Origin: Microcebus murinus
Lineage: Eukaryota; Chordata; Mammalia; Primates; Cheirogaleidae
Direction of reading: 5' to 3'
Assembly (NCBI RefSeq): GCF_040939455.1
Contig: NC_134104.1
Span: 141,706,501 to 141,770,500, forward strand
DNA length: 64,000 nucleotides
The position numbers were made by a program, and so were the translations under genes. A model generated the notes under the pieces. It was given only the letters and a program-made list of their open reading frames with translations, was not told the origin of the DNA and searched no databases. Positions 11,776-21,944 of this stretch are shown here, one piece after another. Numbering within the stretch: position 1 is the first letter of the stretch; each line of letters opens with the position of its first letter.

Positions 11776-12506
11776 GGAAACCCCATGGGGAAATTAGCAC
11801 CTCACTTTTGGACAATTTCTCTTCCTGAGCCAGGTCAGTAGGCTTCAATCATTGGCAAGGCATGGCCTCTGTTGGTATTGTGCACAGCTGACCAAGGGCC
11901 TTATTTTTGATTTGTTTATACATCTGGCTTTTGGGAGAATACCAGTGGCAGCAGGTAGGTATGGACCAGACCCTCACTGATTATTTTCCTCTGGCTGAGT
12001 ACGCAGCGATAGGAAAATGGGGTATACAGGTCACATGCCCATTAGGTCAGGATGCCCTGACAGCAGACTTGCTTGTGGGGCATCAAAACAGTGAAGGCCC
12101 AGATGACAGGGCACAGCAGGGTAGGTGCTCTTCTTCAGGAGGGTGTGTGACATGTGAGTGGTGTTCTGTGGTTCCTATTCTCAAGGAGCTAATAATCTAG
12201 AGGGTTTGGAAGAGTCAATTATAGGATATAAACAAACTGGAAGGAACAAGTACTGAATTTAACTATTGTTTTGTTCATTTATATTTAATCACATTGTTTC
12301 AAATTGTCACAATTTAAAAAGAAAAACACAGTATTCCACATAGAGGTATAGCATGTATCAAGACGTGGGATACTGAAAAGAGGCCAACATTCATGACTTT
12401 TGTTTTTTCCCGGAAAAGTCTGGAAGGTCTCCATTCCAGGAGTATGGAGATGGTAAAGAGAAATCATGAGAGATGAGGCTGGAGAATCCTGTTGGGTTCA
12501 GACTCT
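11776..12506. other. Unique sequence with an ancient-repeat trace
   Basis: 12160-12240 (CTATTCTCAAGGAGCTAATAATC...) resembles a common old mammalian repeat also seen near 17970, 53850 and 54510. Otherwise nothing is recognised. Confidence 0.4.
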
Positions 12507-12990
12507 AAAAGGCTGTGCTACAGTTCACAATGCAAAGATGTGGAAGCCACCCACGTGCCCGTCAACACATGAGTGGATTAATAGAGTGTGGTATATGTAT
12601 ACAGTGGAGTTCTACTCAGCCACAAAAAACAGTGGTGATCTAGCACCTCTTATATTATCCTGGATAGAGCTGCAGTCCGTTCTACTAAGTGAAATATCCC
12701 AAGAGTGGAAAAACAAGCACCACATGTACTCACCATCAAATTAGTTTTAACTGATCAACACTTAGGTGCACATGTAGTAATAACATTCATCAAGTGTTTA
12801 GGCAGGTGGGAGGAGGGAAATGTGGGGATGAGTATATACATACACGATGAGTGCAGTGTGCACTGTCTGGGGGATGGACACACTTGAAGCTCTGACTCAG
12901 GAGGGGCAAAGGCAATATACATAACCTAAACATTTCTACCCCCGTAATATGCTGTAATAAACAAAATAAAATAAATAAAAGGCTGTACTA
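12507..12990 (+). mobile_element. 5'-truncated LINE-1 3' end with target duplication
   Basis: Sense L1 ORF2 C-terminus (ACATGAGTGGATTAATAG, GGAGTTCTACTCAGCCAC, CTAAGTGAAATATCCCAAG) is followed by the 3' UTR with its G-rich tract and CATTTCTACCCCCGTAATAT, ending in an A-rich (AAAATA) tail. It is flanked by a 14-bp duplication, AAAAGGCTGTGCTA at 12507-12520 and AAAAGGCTGTACTA at 12977-12990, one mismatch. The element proper is 12521-12976. Dead on arrival: the promoter, ORF1 and most of ORF2 are absent. Confidence 0.9.
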
Positions 12991-14774
12991 AAGATTTTTT
13001 ATGCAATTCTGTAAACAATGAGAATCCAAAACAGGTTGTTCGAGAGGGAAGTGATCCAAATCACACAGGAGGAAGATCAACCTGTATAGTATACAGGCTT
13101 GAAAAAGTGAGGCACTGAAAGAAAAGGAGTACATTAACATGCCGTTGCTGGGACTCAACCCCAAATGCTGAAGGCCTGAAGTAAAATGGCATCTGTTGGA
13201 TGGGGAAAGAGGAGAAAGAAATGAAAGCTTGAATCATCCCTCCTCAGTGATCAGAGGTGATATGTATAAGAGAGATGAAAATCAGAGATGGCTAGAAGTT
13301 TGTAGCTCAGGTGATTTGGAAATGAAGAACCAGTCTTCCCTAATGAAGTCTCACTTGCTTACCAGGACTATCATGGACAAACACCTTTGGTCCTAGAGTA
13401 ATGTGGAGAAGTGTAGGGGATGGCGATAAGAACGCTTGGCTAGGAATTAGCACATCCATGTCCTACACCTAACCCTTCCACTAATAGGTTGCCTAGTTGA
13501 GAATAAAGCTGTTCATCCTGTAGCTCTTAATCCCTTCGCTGTTAATATGTATGACTTGCTGATCTTTTCAGGTGGGAACAGTCTGTTTTGAAGGTCTATA
13601 CATTTATGCTTCCTACTGGAAATTCAAATCAGCAATTTGTTCTTCTGGCTGTTTGAATGTTCAAAATAGAGGAGAGACACCTGGATGAAACGTTTTCACA
13701 GACTTTGCAATTCCCTTAAGAGGATCCAAGCGCCCTTAAACTTTTCTTAGGTTCCTTTGAGGTTTTTCATCCCAGGGACTGTCATCACATGTCCTCCATC
13801 TTGTCCACAATTTTAGCAGGTGTGTGTAGGTGGAGCTCAAAGTTAAAAATAACTCAAGTAAACTCACACATCTTTTTTTTTTTGCAAATTGCTGTTCAGT
13901 TGAAGCTCTTAAATTGGCAGCATTTTGCTTAGTGGTTAAACAGAACTAGAAACAAAGACAAGGGCCGCTAATAACCACACTGTGCCTCCTGCTCCTCCCT
14001 AAACCAGCCTTCCCATATCATACTGCAGCAGCGTGATAATAGTTATATGTGTGCATAACCCATCAAGAGCATAATGATTATAATGCAATCCTTACTGACA
14101 ATGAAGTTGGATCACATCCTGAGAAAGAGGATGTAACACTAACGAGTTTCTTAGAGCATAAATTGCAACACATAGGTTATGTAGCTTCAATACCTTAAAT
14201 AAAAGACCAGCTTGGCTCCAGAGCTAGGGCAAAACTGGCAGAGGAATACGCAGTACTACCACTTTGGGAAAGTCAACTCAATTATTTGGTATTTGGTATT
14301 CGGTACCAGCTGATCCCACGGTGATTTAAATGTTGGTGACTTCGGAGATACCAGGCAGAGCTGTAGAAGGAAGGGGTGTCTGCTGAGGGGCTCAGATGCA
14401 GGATCACTTTGCCATCCCATGTGACCGAAGAATTTTCTGTTGTGTTACTTTGGAACCCACCAAAACACCTGCATAGTAGAATTAACTGGACATATGATTT
14501 TAAGCACATTGGAGCAGAATAATGGACACTTCCCAAATTCTGTTCCAGGTAGCCATCTAAATCCACAGTACTAACTTTTCCAGTCTTTCACACCTCCATG
14601 GATGTTATCTATTCACAAAGAAATTCCTATGTCATGCCTATGAAGTAGCAAATGATATCTTCCTAAAGCTTGAAAGACTTTGGGGAAGAAGAAGTAGAGA
14701 TGAGAATGAAGAAGGAAGAACTGATTAGTTTTCATTCTCCTCATAGAGAAGAGTAACCTACCTAGGAAGTTAAC
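12991..14774. other. Unique sequence with a MIR trace
   Basis: 13430-13540 weakly matches a sense MIR. The stretch 13780-14130 is complex, repeat-free and looks like a candidate conserved non-coding element (for example AGTTGAAGCTCTTAAATTGG, GGGCCGCTAATAACCACACT). No exon is recognised. Confidence 0.35.
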
Positions 14775-14787
14775 AAGACCCCTGACA

Positions 14788-15074
14788 GGCCAGGTGTAGT
14801 GGCTCACGCCTGTAATCCTAGCACTCTGGGAGGCTAAGGTGGGAGGATCATTTGAGCTCCAGAGTTCAAGACCAGGTGAGCAAGAGCTAGACCCTGTCTC
14901 TACTAAAAATAGAAAAAATTAGCCAGGAGTGGTGGCACGTGCCTGTAGTCCCTGCTACTTAGGAGGCTGAGGCAGGAGGATTGCTTGAGCTTGAAGAGTT
15001 TGAGTTTGAGGTTGCTGTTAGCTAGGCTGACGCCAAGGCATTCTAGCCTGGGCTGCAGAGTGAGACTCTGTCTC

Positions 15075-15106
<32 letters not shown>

Positions 15107-15182
15107 AGGAAAGAAGGAAAGAAGGAAAGAAGGAAAGAAGGAAAGAAGGAAAGAAGGAAAGAAGGAAAGAAGGAAAGAAGGA
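14788..15182 (+). mobile_element. Alu SINE (strepsirrhine type), full-length dimer
   Basis: Begins GGCCAGGTGTAGTGGCTCAC, has a left arm with TGTAATCCTAGCACTCTGGG, a middle A-rich linker TACTAAAAATAGAAAAAATT, and a right arm ending AGCTAGGCTGACGCCAAGGC then TGGGCTGCAGAGTGAGACTC. The GACGCCA form of the right arm is what I associate with lemur Alus. Flanks AAGACCCCTGACA (14775-14787) and AAGATGCCTGACA (15183-15195) are a 13-bp target duplication with two differences. The tail has expanded into AAAG/AAGG repeats. Confidence 0.95.
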
Positions 15183-15185
15183 AAG
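15075..15185 (+). repeat. (AAAG)n(GAAGGAAA)n expanded Alu tail
   Basis: About 110 bp of pure purine: an AAAG block, then a longer AAGG/AAAG alternation. It grew from the poly(A) tail of the adjoining Alu. The opposite strand yields serine/phenylalanine/leucine frames that are artefacts. Confidence 0.95.
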
Positions 15186-15195
15186 ATGCCTGACA

Positions 15196-17420
15196 AACAA
15201 AGCAAAACAAAGAAAACAAAACAACTCAATGAATTCCACTTGACTCATTCAACAGGGCCCAGAAATGAGGGCTAGTTATTGGTAATCAACGTGTGGGGGA
15301 CAAATTGTGATCATGTTACAGTTTCCAACAAACTGTGCAGTGTGCAAAGATTTATGCAGAGTGGGAATAACCCCAAGCAGGCACTTGAAACAACCTGGGA
15401 TGTAGATGACGAACTGACAGTCATAGGGACACTAGGCTGGTTTGGGAGGTGGTGTTCCTGCCTCAGTGGGCTTCCTTCTGTTTGGTTAGCGGGAATGTTT
15501 GGGAAGGGGAAAGAGGGTTCAAGAGTTAGAGAGAATGTTTAGTCCGAAAAGAAATTTCTCTTCAAGCCTGGCTTCTTCTGCATGTATTCACCACGATTCC
15601 CCCATATCGTCCCTCAAAAAACTTCCATTTCTCAGTAAAATCAAATTTCCCCTTTTTCTCACAATTTTTTCCTAAATATTTGAACACTATTATATTTGAG
15701 TCATACAACATTAAATAGCATCCAGGTCCTTAAACTAAATAGACAAAAATATCCTACTGTCACAAAAGAATGAATAAACATAAAAAAACCTTCACCAATA
15801 TTTGTATCTAATAGAATCTGTAAATGTTTCTATATTTCTCTATCTATCTATTAATATCTATGTATAGATCTATAAAAACAGTAATAAAAATTAAAGATGC
15901 CAATATGAACAAATAGTTTATTTTAAACAAACATTGCTATTAGTAGGATAAATAATAATAGTAAAAACTCAGTGAGATCAGAGAGGACATTGAGTCAACA
16001 AAACAAAAGTAGAGAATCTTTTTTCTCTTTCAGGGAAGTGGGAAAAAGTTCTTGGAAACAACAAAAAAAAATATGATGGAAGTTTAAAAAATTTTAAAGA
16101 AGGCTATTGCAGTGGGACTTCTGGACTAAACTGAATAATTTACCTACTTTGTATTTCACTTTCCACAAACACCCCCAGAAGTTTATCCAGGTAGAACTCA
16201 GATGAAGCATACATTTAGCAAAAGGAAAAGATTCCCAGTTGTTGAGTGTTGTGAACACAGAAGGAAGATGTGCTCCAGTCTCTGCCCTGGTGAATACCAC
16301 AGAAGGCAAATGCTTTCCCTAATGATGAGCACGGCTTGACCATAGATCTGCTCCGCAGGAACTCTGATTGTTATCATCTACAGAGACCAAGAAGGTATGA
16401 ATGCATTAATCAAATGGAGCAATCCTATTCTTTGCCTACAGACCAGCGTTTTCATAGTATTTCTTTTCTCTGCTCCTGTTCATCAAAACAGGCCCAAATT
16501 TGCACTGCTTCATTTCCCTCAAGGATATAACTTCAGAAGTGAGAAATGACTAATATCCTCCTAAGAATATTCAGAGAAGTGGGGTCTAATTATTCTTAAT
16601 GTCTTTGTTTTTATACAGAGACACAGTTGGCTAATGATTAGGATGACCATGTAATTTATTTTCCAAACCAGAACCCTTCTGCAAGTGAAAATAAGAGCTA
16701 TTAATAATTGTGCTAGGGCAATGGACAAAATGGGATTAATGGGCCCCCTACTTATAATAAAAATAAAAACATACATCTAGCCAGGTTTCACTGATTTATT
16801 ACACATTTCAAACTAAAATACACTTAATATCTAACATAAACATTGTCATATGATTTTTGTTTTAATTCCCCCTTAAGAAGGAAAACATATACTAATCTAT
16901 TAAAAAATGCCTCATACAATCTTATACATGCTTTCTTTTTTTCTGATCCTTCTACAGTAAAATACTCATAAATGGAACTTAAATAAATCTGTTATATAAA
17001 ACATTGAAAAATGATGCCCCTCACAGAAAATAGATTTAGGAGCCTGTTAGCTGCTGAAGAAATATTCCCAGAGTTCAGAGAAAAATGAAGATATTAAAAC
17101 TTTGTAAGAAAAGATATGTGGTGAATAGGTGCAGGATATTAACTATACTTATAGCAAGACTTAGAGAAAGAGCGGACTGTAAAACTGAAAATAAGGGGGA
17201 AAAGGTTAGAAATATATTTCTCTAAGATTAAAAACAAAGCAAAATAAAAATCCCTCCAAACCCATAAATCTAGAGATATGAAAAGATTCACAAAGAGCCA
17301 GACAAGATGAATAAATAGACACCCATTTGCAGATAGAGTCTAATAATACTTTGAAATTTTAGGAACAAAGAAAAACAATCCAATAAGTGTCTATGCAGAA
17401 AAAAAGGTAAAATAAAAAGT
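15196..17420. other. Unique, AT-rich sequence
   Basis: No family is assigned with confidence. 15650-15960 and 16800-17400 are A/T-rich and could hide very old LINE material. No domain in any frame. A TCTATC/TATCTA micro-repeat lies near 15838-15870. Confidence 0.4.
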
Positions 17421-17424
17421 AAGC

Positions 17425-17890
17425 AATCATCAACAAATATTTCTTGAGTACTGCGGTGGATTGTGTCATTGTCCCCAAATTGCTGCCCTGCCCATAAGAG
17501 AGGATTAATACATCCCTTCTTGTTGCCATGAGACTTGCAGTGCTTCCCTGTAGAAGGAATATACTTCCGCATTGTTAGGCTTAGCCATATGACTTCCTTT
17601 GGAGCAGTAGCCAATGAGCAGAAACGTGTGCTACATCTGAACAGATTTAGGAGTGAGAGTTGTACGTATGCAATTGTGCCATTGTTATTTCCCTTCTGCC
17701 AGGAGGAAATTTGTCCCAGATAGGATCTGCTCTGTCAGAATGGATTCTGGGACAAAAAAGATGCACAGAGAGCTACAGGTGGGGAGCAGAATCTCAGCCC
17801 ACCTGTAAACAACATGTAACACGATTGAGAAATACACTCTTGTTGATTAGAGCGACTGAGATATTAGGGTTACTTGTTCGAGCAATATAA
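17425..17890 (+). mobile_element. MaLR (MLT1-like) LTR
   Basis: Matches the MLT1-type LTR layout: a start with GATTGTGTCATTGTCCCCAA, a middle with AGCCAATGAGCAGAAACGTG, and the typical 3' end (CTCTTGTTGATTAGAGCGAC, ATTAGGGTTACTTGTTCGAG, CAATATAACC), where intact copies read 'TTGTTGTTGTAAGCCACTGAGATTTGGGG'-like in shorter blocks. Contains an 11-bp inverted repeat (17710-17720 with 17746-17756, TTTGTCCCAGA). It appears to interrupt an older repeat (CAACAAATATTTCTTGAGTA before, TGTTCTGGTTACTCTGC after). Confidence 0.6.
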
Positions 17891-18594
17891 CCAAGCAAAA
17901 ACGGACAAATAAAAGTGCCTATGGTGTTCTGGTTACTCTGCTTGGTGCTTGGAAATTAGCCAGCCTGAATCTTTGCCTTCATGGAACTTATAGTCTAGTA
18001 AGTCATCCTATGAGACTCTACATACCAAAAGATAATGAACCAATATTTATTGGTTTGAAGACAAAGGCTAGGACAATACAGTCTCCAATTTGTATTAACT
18101 TAGATAATATACTTTTCATATACTCTTATGGAAAATTATGTAGGGGCATGAATACAACAACTGAAATATAAATTAAAACATGCTTTTAAGGATGAAGAAA
18201 TTTGATTTAAATAAGACTGCTAATGAGCATTGAAAACATAGGGACACTGCAATTTGTTTATTTATTCATTTAATAACTAATTGTTAAATGCAGTTGTTAC
18301 TGTTTTCCTGAACAACAAAAGAAAATCAACTATAGAACTATTAGGACTAATAAAAGCATTTCCTACAGTGGCTAGTCACAAAAATGTGCATATAAAACAC
18401 CATTAAGTTTCTTGTGTATTTGCAGATATAATTAGGGAAAAGATCTCTGTCGTTATATCAACAAAATTACAAAACACCCAGGAATATAGTCAACAAGAAA
18501 TGTGGCACAAGAAAAACTTTACCAAGGGATATAAAGTGAATGAGATTTAGTACTGCAAGGATATTCATTTTCACCAAATTAACTTATACATTTT
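17891..18594. other. Old repeat traces in AT-rich sequence
   Basis: 17920-18010 carries the 'GGAACTTATAGTCTAGTAAG' ancient-repeat motif. 18420-18560 weakly resembles sense L1 ORF2. Nothing coding. Confidence 0.35.
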
Positions 18595-18700
18595 TTTTTG
18601 TGACAGAAAAACTGAGGTTTAGAGATCCTAAATAATTTGCCTGGGGCTGCTGTGCCAGCAAAAAGGGAAGTCAGAATCTGAAACCTAGTCTTTCGGAATG
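18595..18700 (-). repeat. MIR SINE fragment, antisense
   Basis: AAAAACTGAGGTTTAGAGAT followed by TTTGCCTGGGGCTGC and TCAGAATCTGAAACC is the antisense MIR core order. Confidence 0.5.
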
Positions 18701-18959
18701 CGTTCTTTTCAAGGTTTCATATGGCTCCAACCTACTAAGAGACAAAATGCTATGTGTTTTAGAATAAAGGTAACTTCTAATTCTAAAATTCCATAAGGAA
18801 AGCTGGTGTATATGTCTTGGCTATGCAGGAGAATCATTACCTCAATTCGGGTCTCCTGAAGGATTTCTTCTCCATTACCTCCTACACACAGGCAACCCCA
18901 GGGATGCCATCTGCGCCATCTAGGTGTTGGCAGCATTGCTACCTTCAATAAAAAGAATA

Positions 18960-19250
18960 CATATTCAAAATTTCAAGTAGTGTTCTGGCTGGATCTTCAG
19001 ACTCCAGTGCCTCTGCCCTGTTGGATTCCAGGGAAACTGCCACAACCTTGAGTCTGACTTCTGCCCTTGTTCTTGGAGCCACTTACAGCCGTGATCATCG
19101 TGCCTTGCTCTCTCTCCTCTGTGGTTGTTCTTGATGATGTTTGATAACCACGGCCCAATTCATGTGCTTATTCAACATCACTCTTTGCACTGTTTCCAGC
19201 GTCACCTTGGGCACTTTCAGTGCTTTTTGATACTCTGGCCCAAAAGATCA
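18960..19250 (-). other. Unassigned island with protein-like minus-strand reading
   Basis: More GC-rich than its surroundings and ending at the start of the antisense L1. On the minus strand one frame is open for about 50 codons from near 19240, with a run like YQKALKVPKVTLETVQRVML before a stop; a second frame is also largely open. I cannot match it to a protein. It could be a fragment of a processed pseudogene, an unrecognised repeat, or chance. Confidence 0.2.
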
Positions 19251-19254
19251 TCTC

Positions 19255-20640
19255 ATATATAAACAGAGATAATTTAACTTCTTCCATCCCAGTTTGGATG
19301 CCTTTTCTTTCTTTCTCTTTCCTAATTGTCCTGGCTGGGACTTTCACACTTTACTGAATAGAGTGATGAGCGTGTGCATCCATGTCTTGTTCCTGCTCTT
19401 AGAGGAAAAGTTTCCAACATTTACCCTTGTGTTGATGTTATTATGAGACTGTCATATATGCCCTTTATTGTATTGAGTTACATTCCTTGTATACCTAATT
19501 TGTTGGAAGTTTTATTGTGAAAGGATGTTGAATTTTGTTGAATGCCATTTTCTGCAACTATTGATAGGATTGTATGGTTCTTCTTTTTCATTCTGCCAAT
19601 GTGCTATATCACATTTATAGATTTGTATATTTTCAAACATTGTTGCATACCAGGAATAAATTCCACTTGATCCTGGTGAATGATCCTTTTAATGTGCTGC
19701 TTAATTTGGTCTGCTAGTAGTTTGTTAAATTGTTTTGCATCTATGTTCATTAGGGATATTGGCCTATAATTTTCTTTTTGTGTATTATACTTTTCTGGTT
19801 TTGGTATCAGGGTAATGAATGCTTCAAAATTTTCCTCTTCAAAATTTTCTAGAGTTTGAAAAGGATAGGTCTTCTTTAAATGCTTAGGAGAATTCAGCTG
19901 TGAAGCCATTAAGTCCTGGGTTTTTCTTTATTGGGAAGTTTTGACTATTGCTTCAATCTCTTTACTTGTTATTAGTATCTTTGGATTTTCTATTTCTTCA
20001 TGACTTAATCTTGGTAGGCTGTATGTGTCTAGAGTGTTATCCTTTTCTTCCAGCTTTTACAATTTGTTGGAGTATAATTATTCATAGTTGTATGATTTGT
20101 TATGTTTTTTGTGGCATTATTTGTAATATCTTCCCTTTCATTCTGATTTTATTTGAGACTTTTTTATTCTTAGTCTGGCTGATGTTTTGTCAATTTTGTT
20201 TATATTGGTTGGTTATAAAAAGCAACTCTGTTTTGTTGATTTTTCTATTCTATGTTTTATTTAGTTCTGCAATGACCTTTATTATTTTATTCTTTCTGTG
20301 ATTTGGGGCTTAGTTTGATTTTCTCTTTCTAATTCCTTGAGATGTAATATTAGATTGTTTATTTGAGATTTTTAAAATTTTTGTTGAAGGCATCATTGTT
20401 CTAAGCTTCCCTACTAGAACTGCTTTTGCTGCATTCCATAAGTTTTTGTATGTTGTGTTTTAATTTTCATTTCTCTCAAAAATTTTTAAATTTTCCTTTT
20501 AATTACTTCATTGACCCATTTGTTGTTCAGAAGCATGTTAATTTCAACATATTTGTGAATTTTTTCAAAATTTCTCTTATTATTGATTCCAGTTTCATAT
20601 TGTTGTATTTAACAATGATACTTTATATTATTTAAATCTT
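19255..20640 (-). pseudogene. LINE-1 ORF2 remnant (reverse transcriptase region), antisense
   Basis: The minus strand encodes L1 ORF2 reverse-transcriptase sequence. The frame ending near 19604 reads [10 protein letters not shown], then [14 protein letters not shown], then [13 protein letters not shown] and YKSINVI, the well-known fingers/palm region of L1 RT just upstream of the catalytic FADD-type motif. Toward 19255 it continues with degraded ISIDAEKAFD-like sequence; toward 20600 it reaches the linker after the endonuclease domain (INMLLNNKWVNE). Several stops and frameshifts make it dead. It was part of a larger antisense L1 whose 5' UTR is at 21945-24415. Confidence 0.9.
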
Positions 20641-21935
20641 CTTAAACTTAAGGCATGAAACCTTAAGAATCCTAGAAAAAGATGTTGGGAAAACCCTATC
20701 AGACATTGGCCTAGGCAAAGAATTTTTGAGGAAGACCACTAAGGCAATCACTGCAGCATCAAAAATAAACAAATGGGATCTGATCAAATTAAAAAGTTTC
20801 TGCACAGCCAAGGAAACCATCAGTAGAGCAAATAGACAACCCACAGAGTGGGAGAAAATATTTGCTCTCTACACCTCTGATAAAGGTCTAATAACAAGAA
20901 TCTATCTAGAACTTAAAAGAATTAAAAAGAAAAAATCAAACAATCCCATCAAGAAATGGGCAACAGAAATGAAAAGAAACTTCTCCAAAGAAGACAGAAT
21001 AATGGCATGCAGACATATAAAGAAATGCTCAACTTCTGTAATTATTAGAGCGATGCAAATCAAAACCACAATGAGATACCACCTAACCCCAGTAAGAATG
21101 GCCTATATCAAGAAATCCCAAAACAACAAATGCTGGTGAGGATGCGGAGAGACAGGAACACTCCTACACTGCTGGTGGGACTGCAAATTAGTGCAACCTT
21201 TGTGGAAAAGAATTTGGGGATACCTCAAACAGCTAGAAATAGAAATACCGTTCGACCCGGCAATAGCATTGTTGGGCATCTACCCAAAAGAGCATAAGAC
21301 ATTCTATTATAATGTCATCTGCACCCGAATGTTTATAGCAGCGCAATTCACTATTGCACGGTCATGGAAACAACCCAAGAGCCCATCAATTCATGAGTGG
21401 ATAATTAAAATGTGGTATATCCTCACAATGGAATATTACTCAATCCTAAGAAATGACGGTGAGCTAGCACCGTTTATGCTATCCTGGATTAAGCTTAAGC
21501 CCGTTATCCAAATTGAGGCGACACAAGACGTGGAAAATGGGCTCCGCATCTACTCGCCATCAAATTGGTACTGACTGATTAAAACTATGGTTTTCAAATG
21601 GTGGCAATGCTCACCAGGGATTCAGGGGCGGGGGGACCCAATCATAGGGAGGTGATGAGCATTTTGGAGGAAAAGGGCATAACTCTAACCCTTCTTAGGG
21701 AGAGGCAAAGATATACAATGTAACGAAAATGTCAACAAAACAAAACAAAACTTTTTATCTGGTGGTGGGCAGGCGGGGGGGGGGGAAGAGGAAAGGGGTG
21801 TATTTCTCCATAATTGTGTGATGTACACCACCGGGGGATTGGACGCATCAGGGGGAGAAAGGGGGGCAGGGGCAATATTTGTAACCCTAACAATATTTGT
21901 ACCTCCATAATATGATGAAAAGAAAAAAAAAACTG
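20641..21935 (+). mobile_element. Younger LINE-1, 5'-truncated, sense
   Basis: Starts inside ORF2 near its C-terminus ([19 protein letters not shown], then [16 protein letters not shown]) and runs through NGLRIYSPSNWY to a 3' UTR with a G-run (21777-21785) and A-rich tail. Two long frames survive, 20726-21139 and 21191-21574, separated by one break, so it is less decayed than the flanking L1. It lies in the old antisense L1 between its ORF2 (left) and 5' UTR (right). I find no target-site duplication. Confidence 0.9.
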
Positions 21936-21944
21936 GACACTTTT

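Noticed and set aside
14820..15060. 7SL RNA gene-like sequence
   Set aside because: Dimeric structure, A-linker, tail and target duplication identify an Alu.
14903..15275. Lys/Glu-rich and Ser/Phe-rich frames on opposite strands
   Set aside because: Translations of the expanded purine tail of an Alu.
20726..21574. Intact L1 ORF2 gene
   Set aside because: Two frames broken by a stop/frameshift; only the C-terminal part is present and the reverse transcriptase and endonuclease domains are missing.
19255..21935. Antisense plus sense L1 read as one 5'-inverted (twin-primed) insertion
   Set aside because: The two parts differ in decay, the gap in L1 coordinates is large, and the antisense part continues as 5' UTR beyond the sense part. 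Two separate events fit better.
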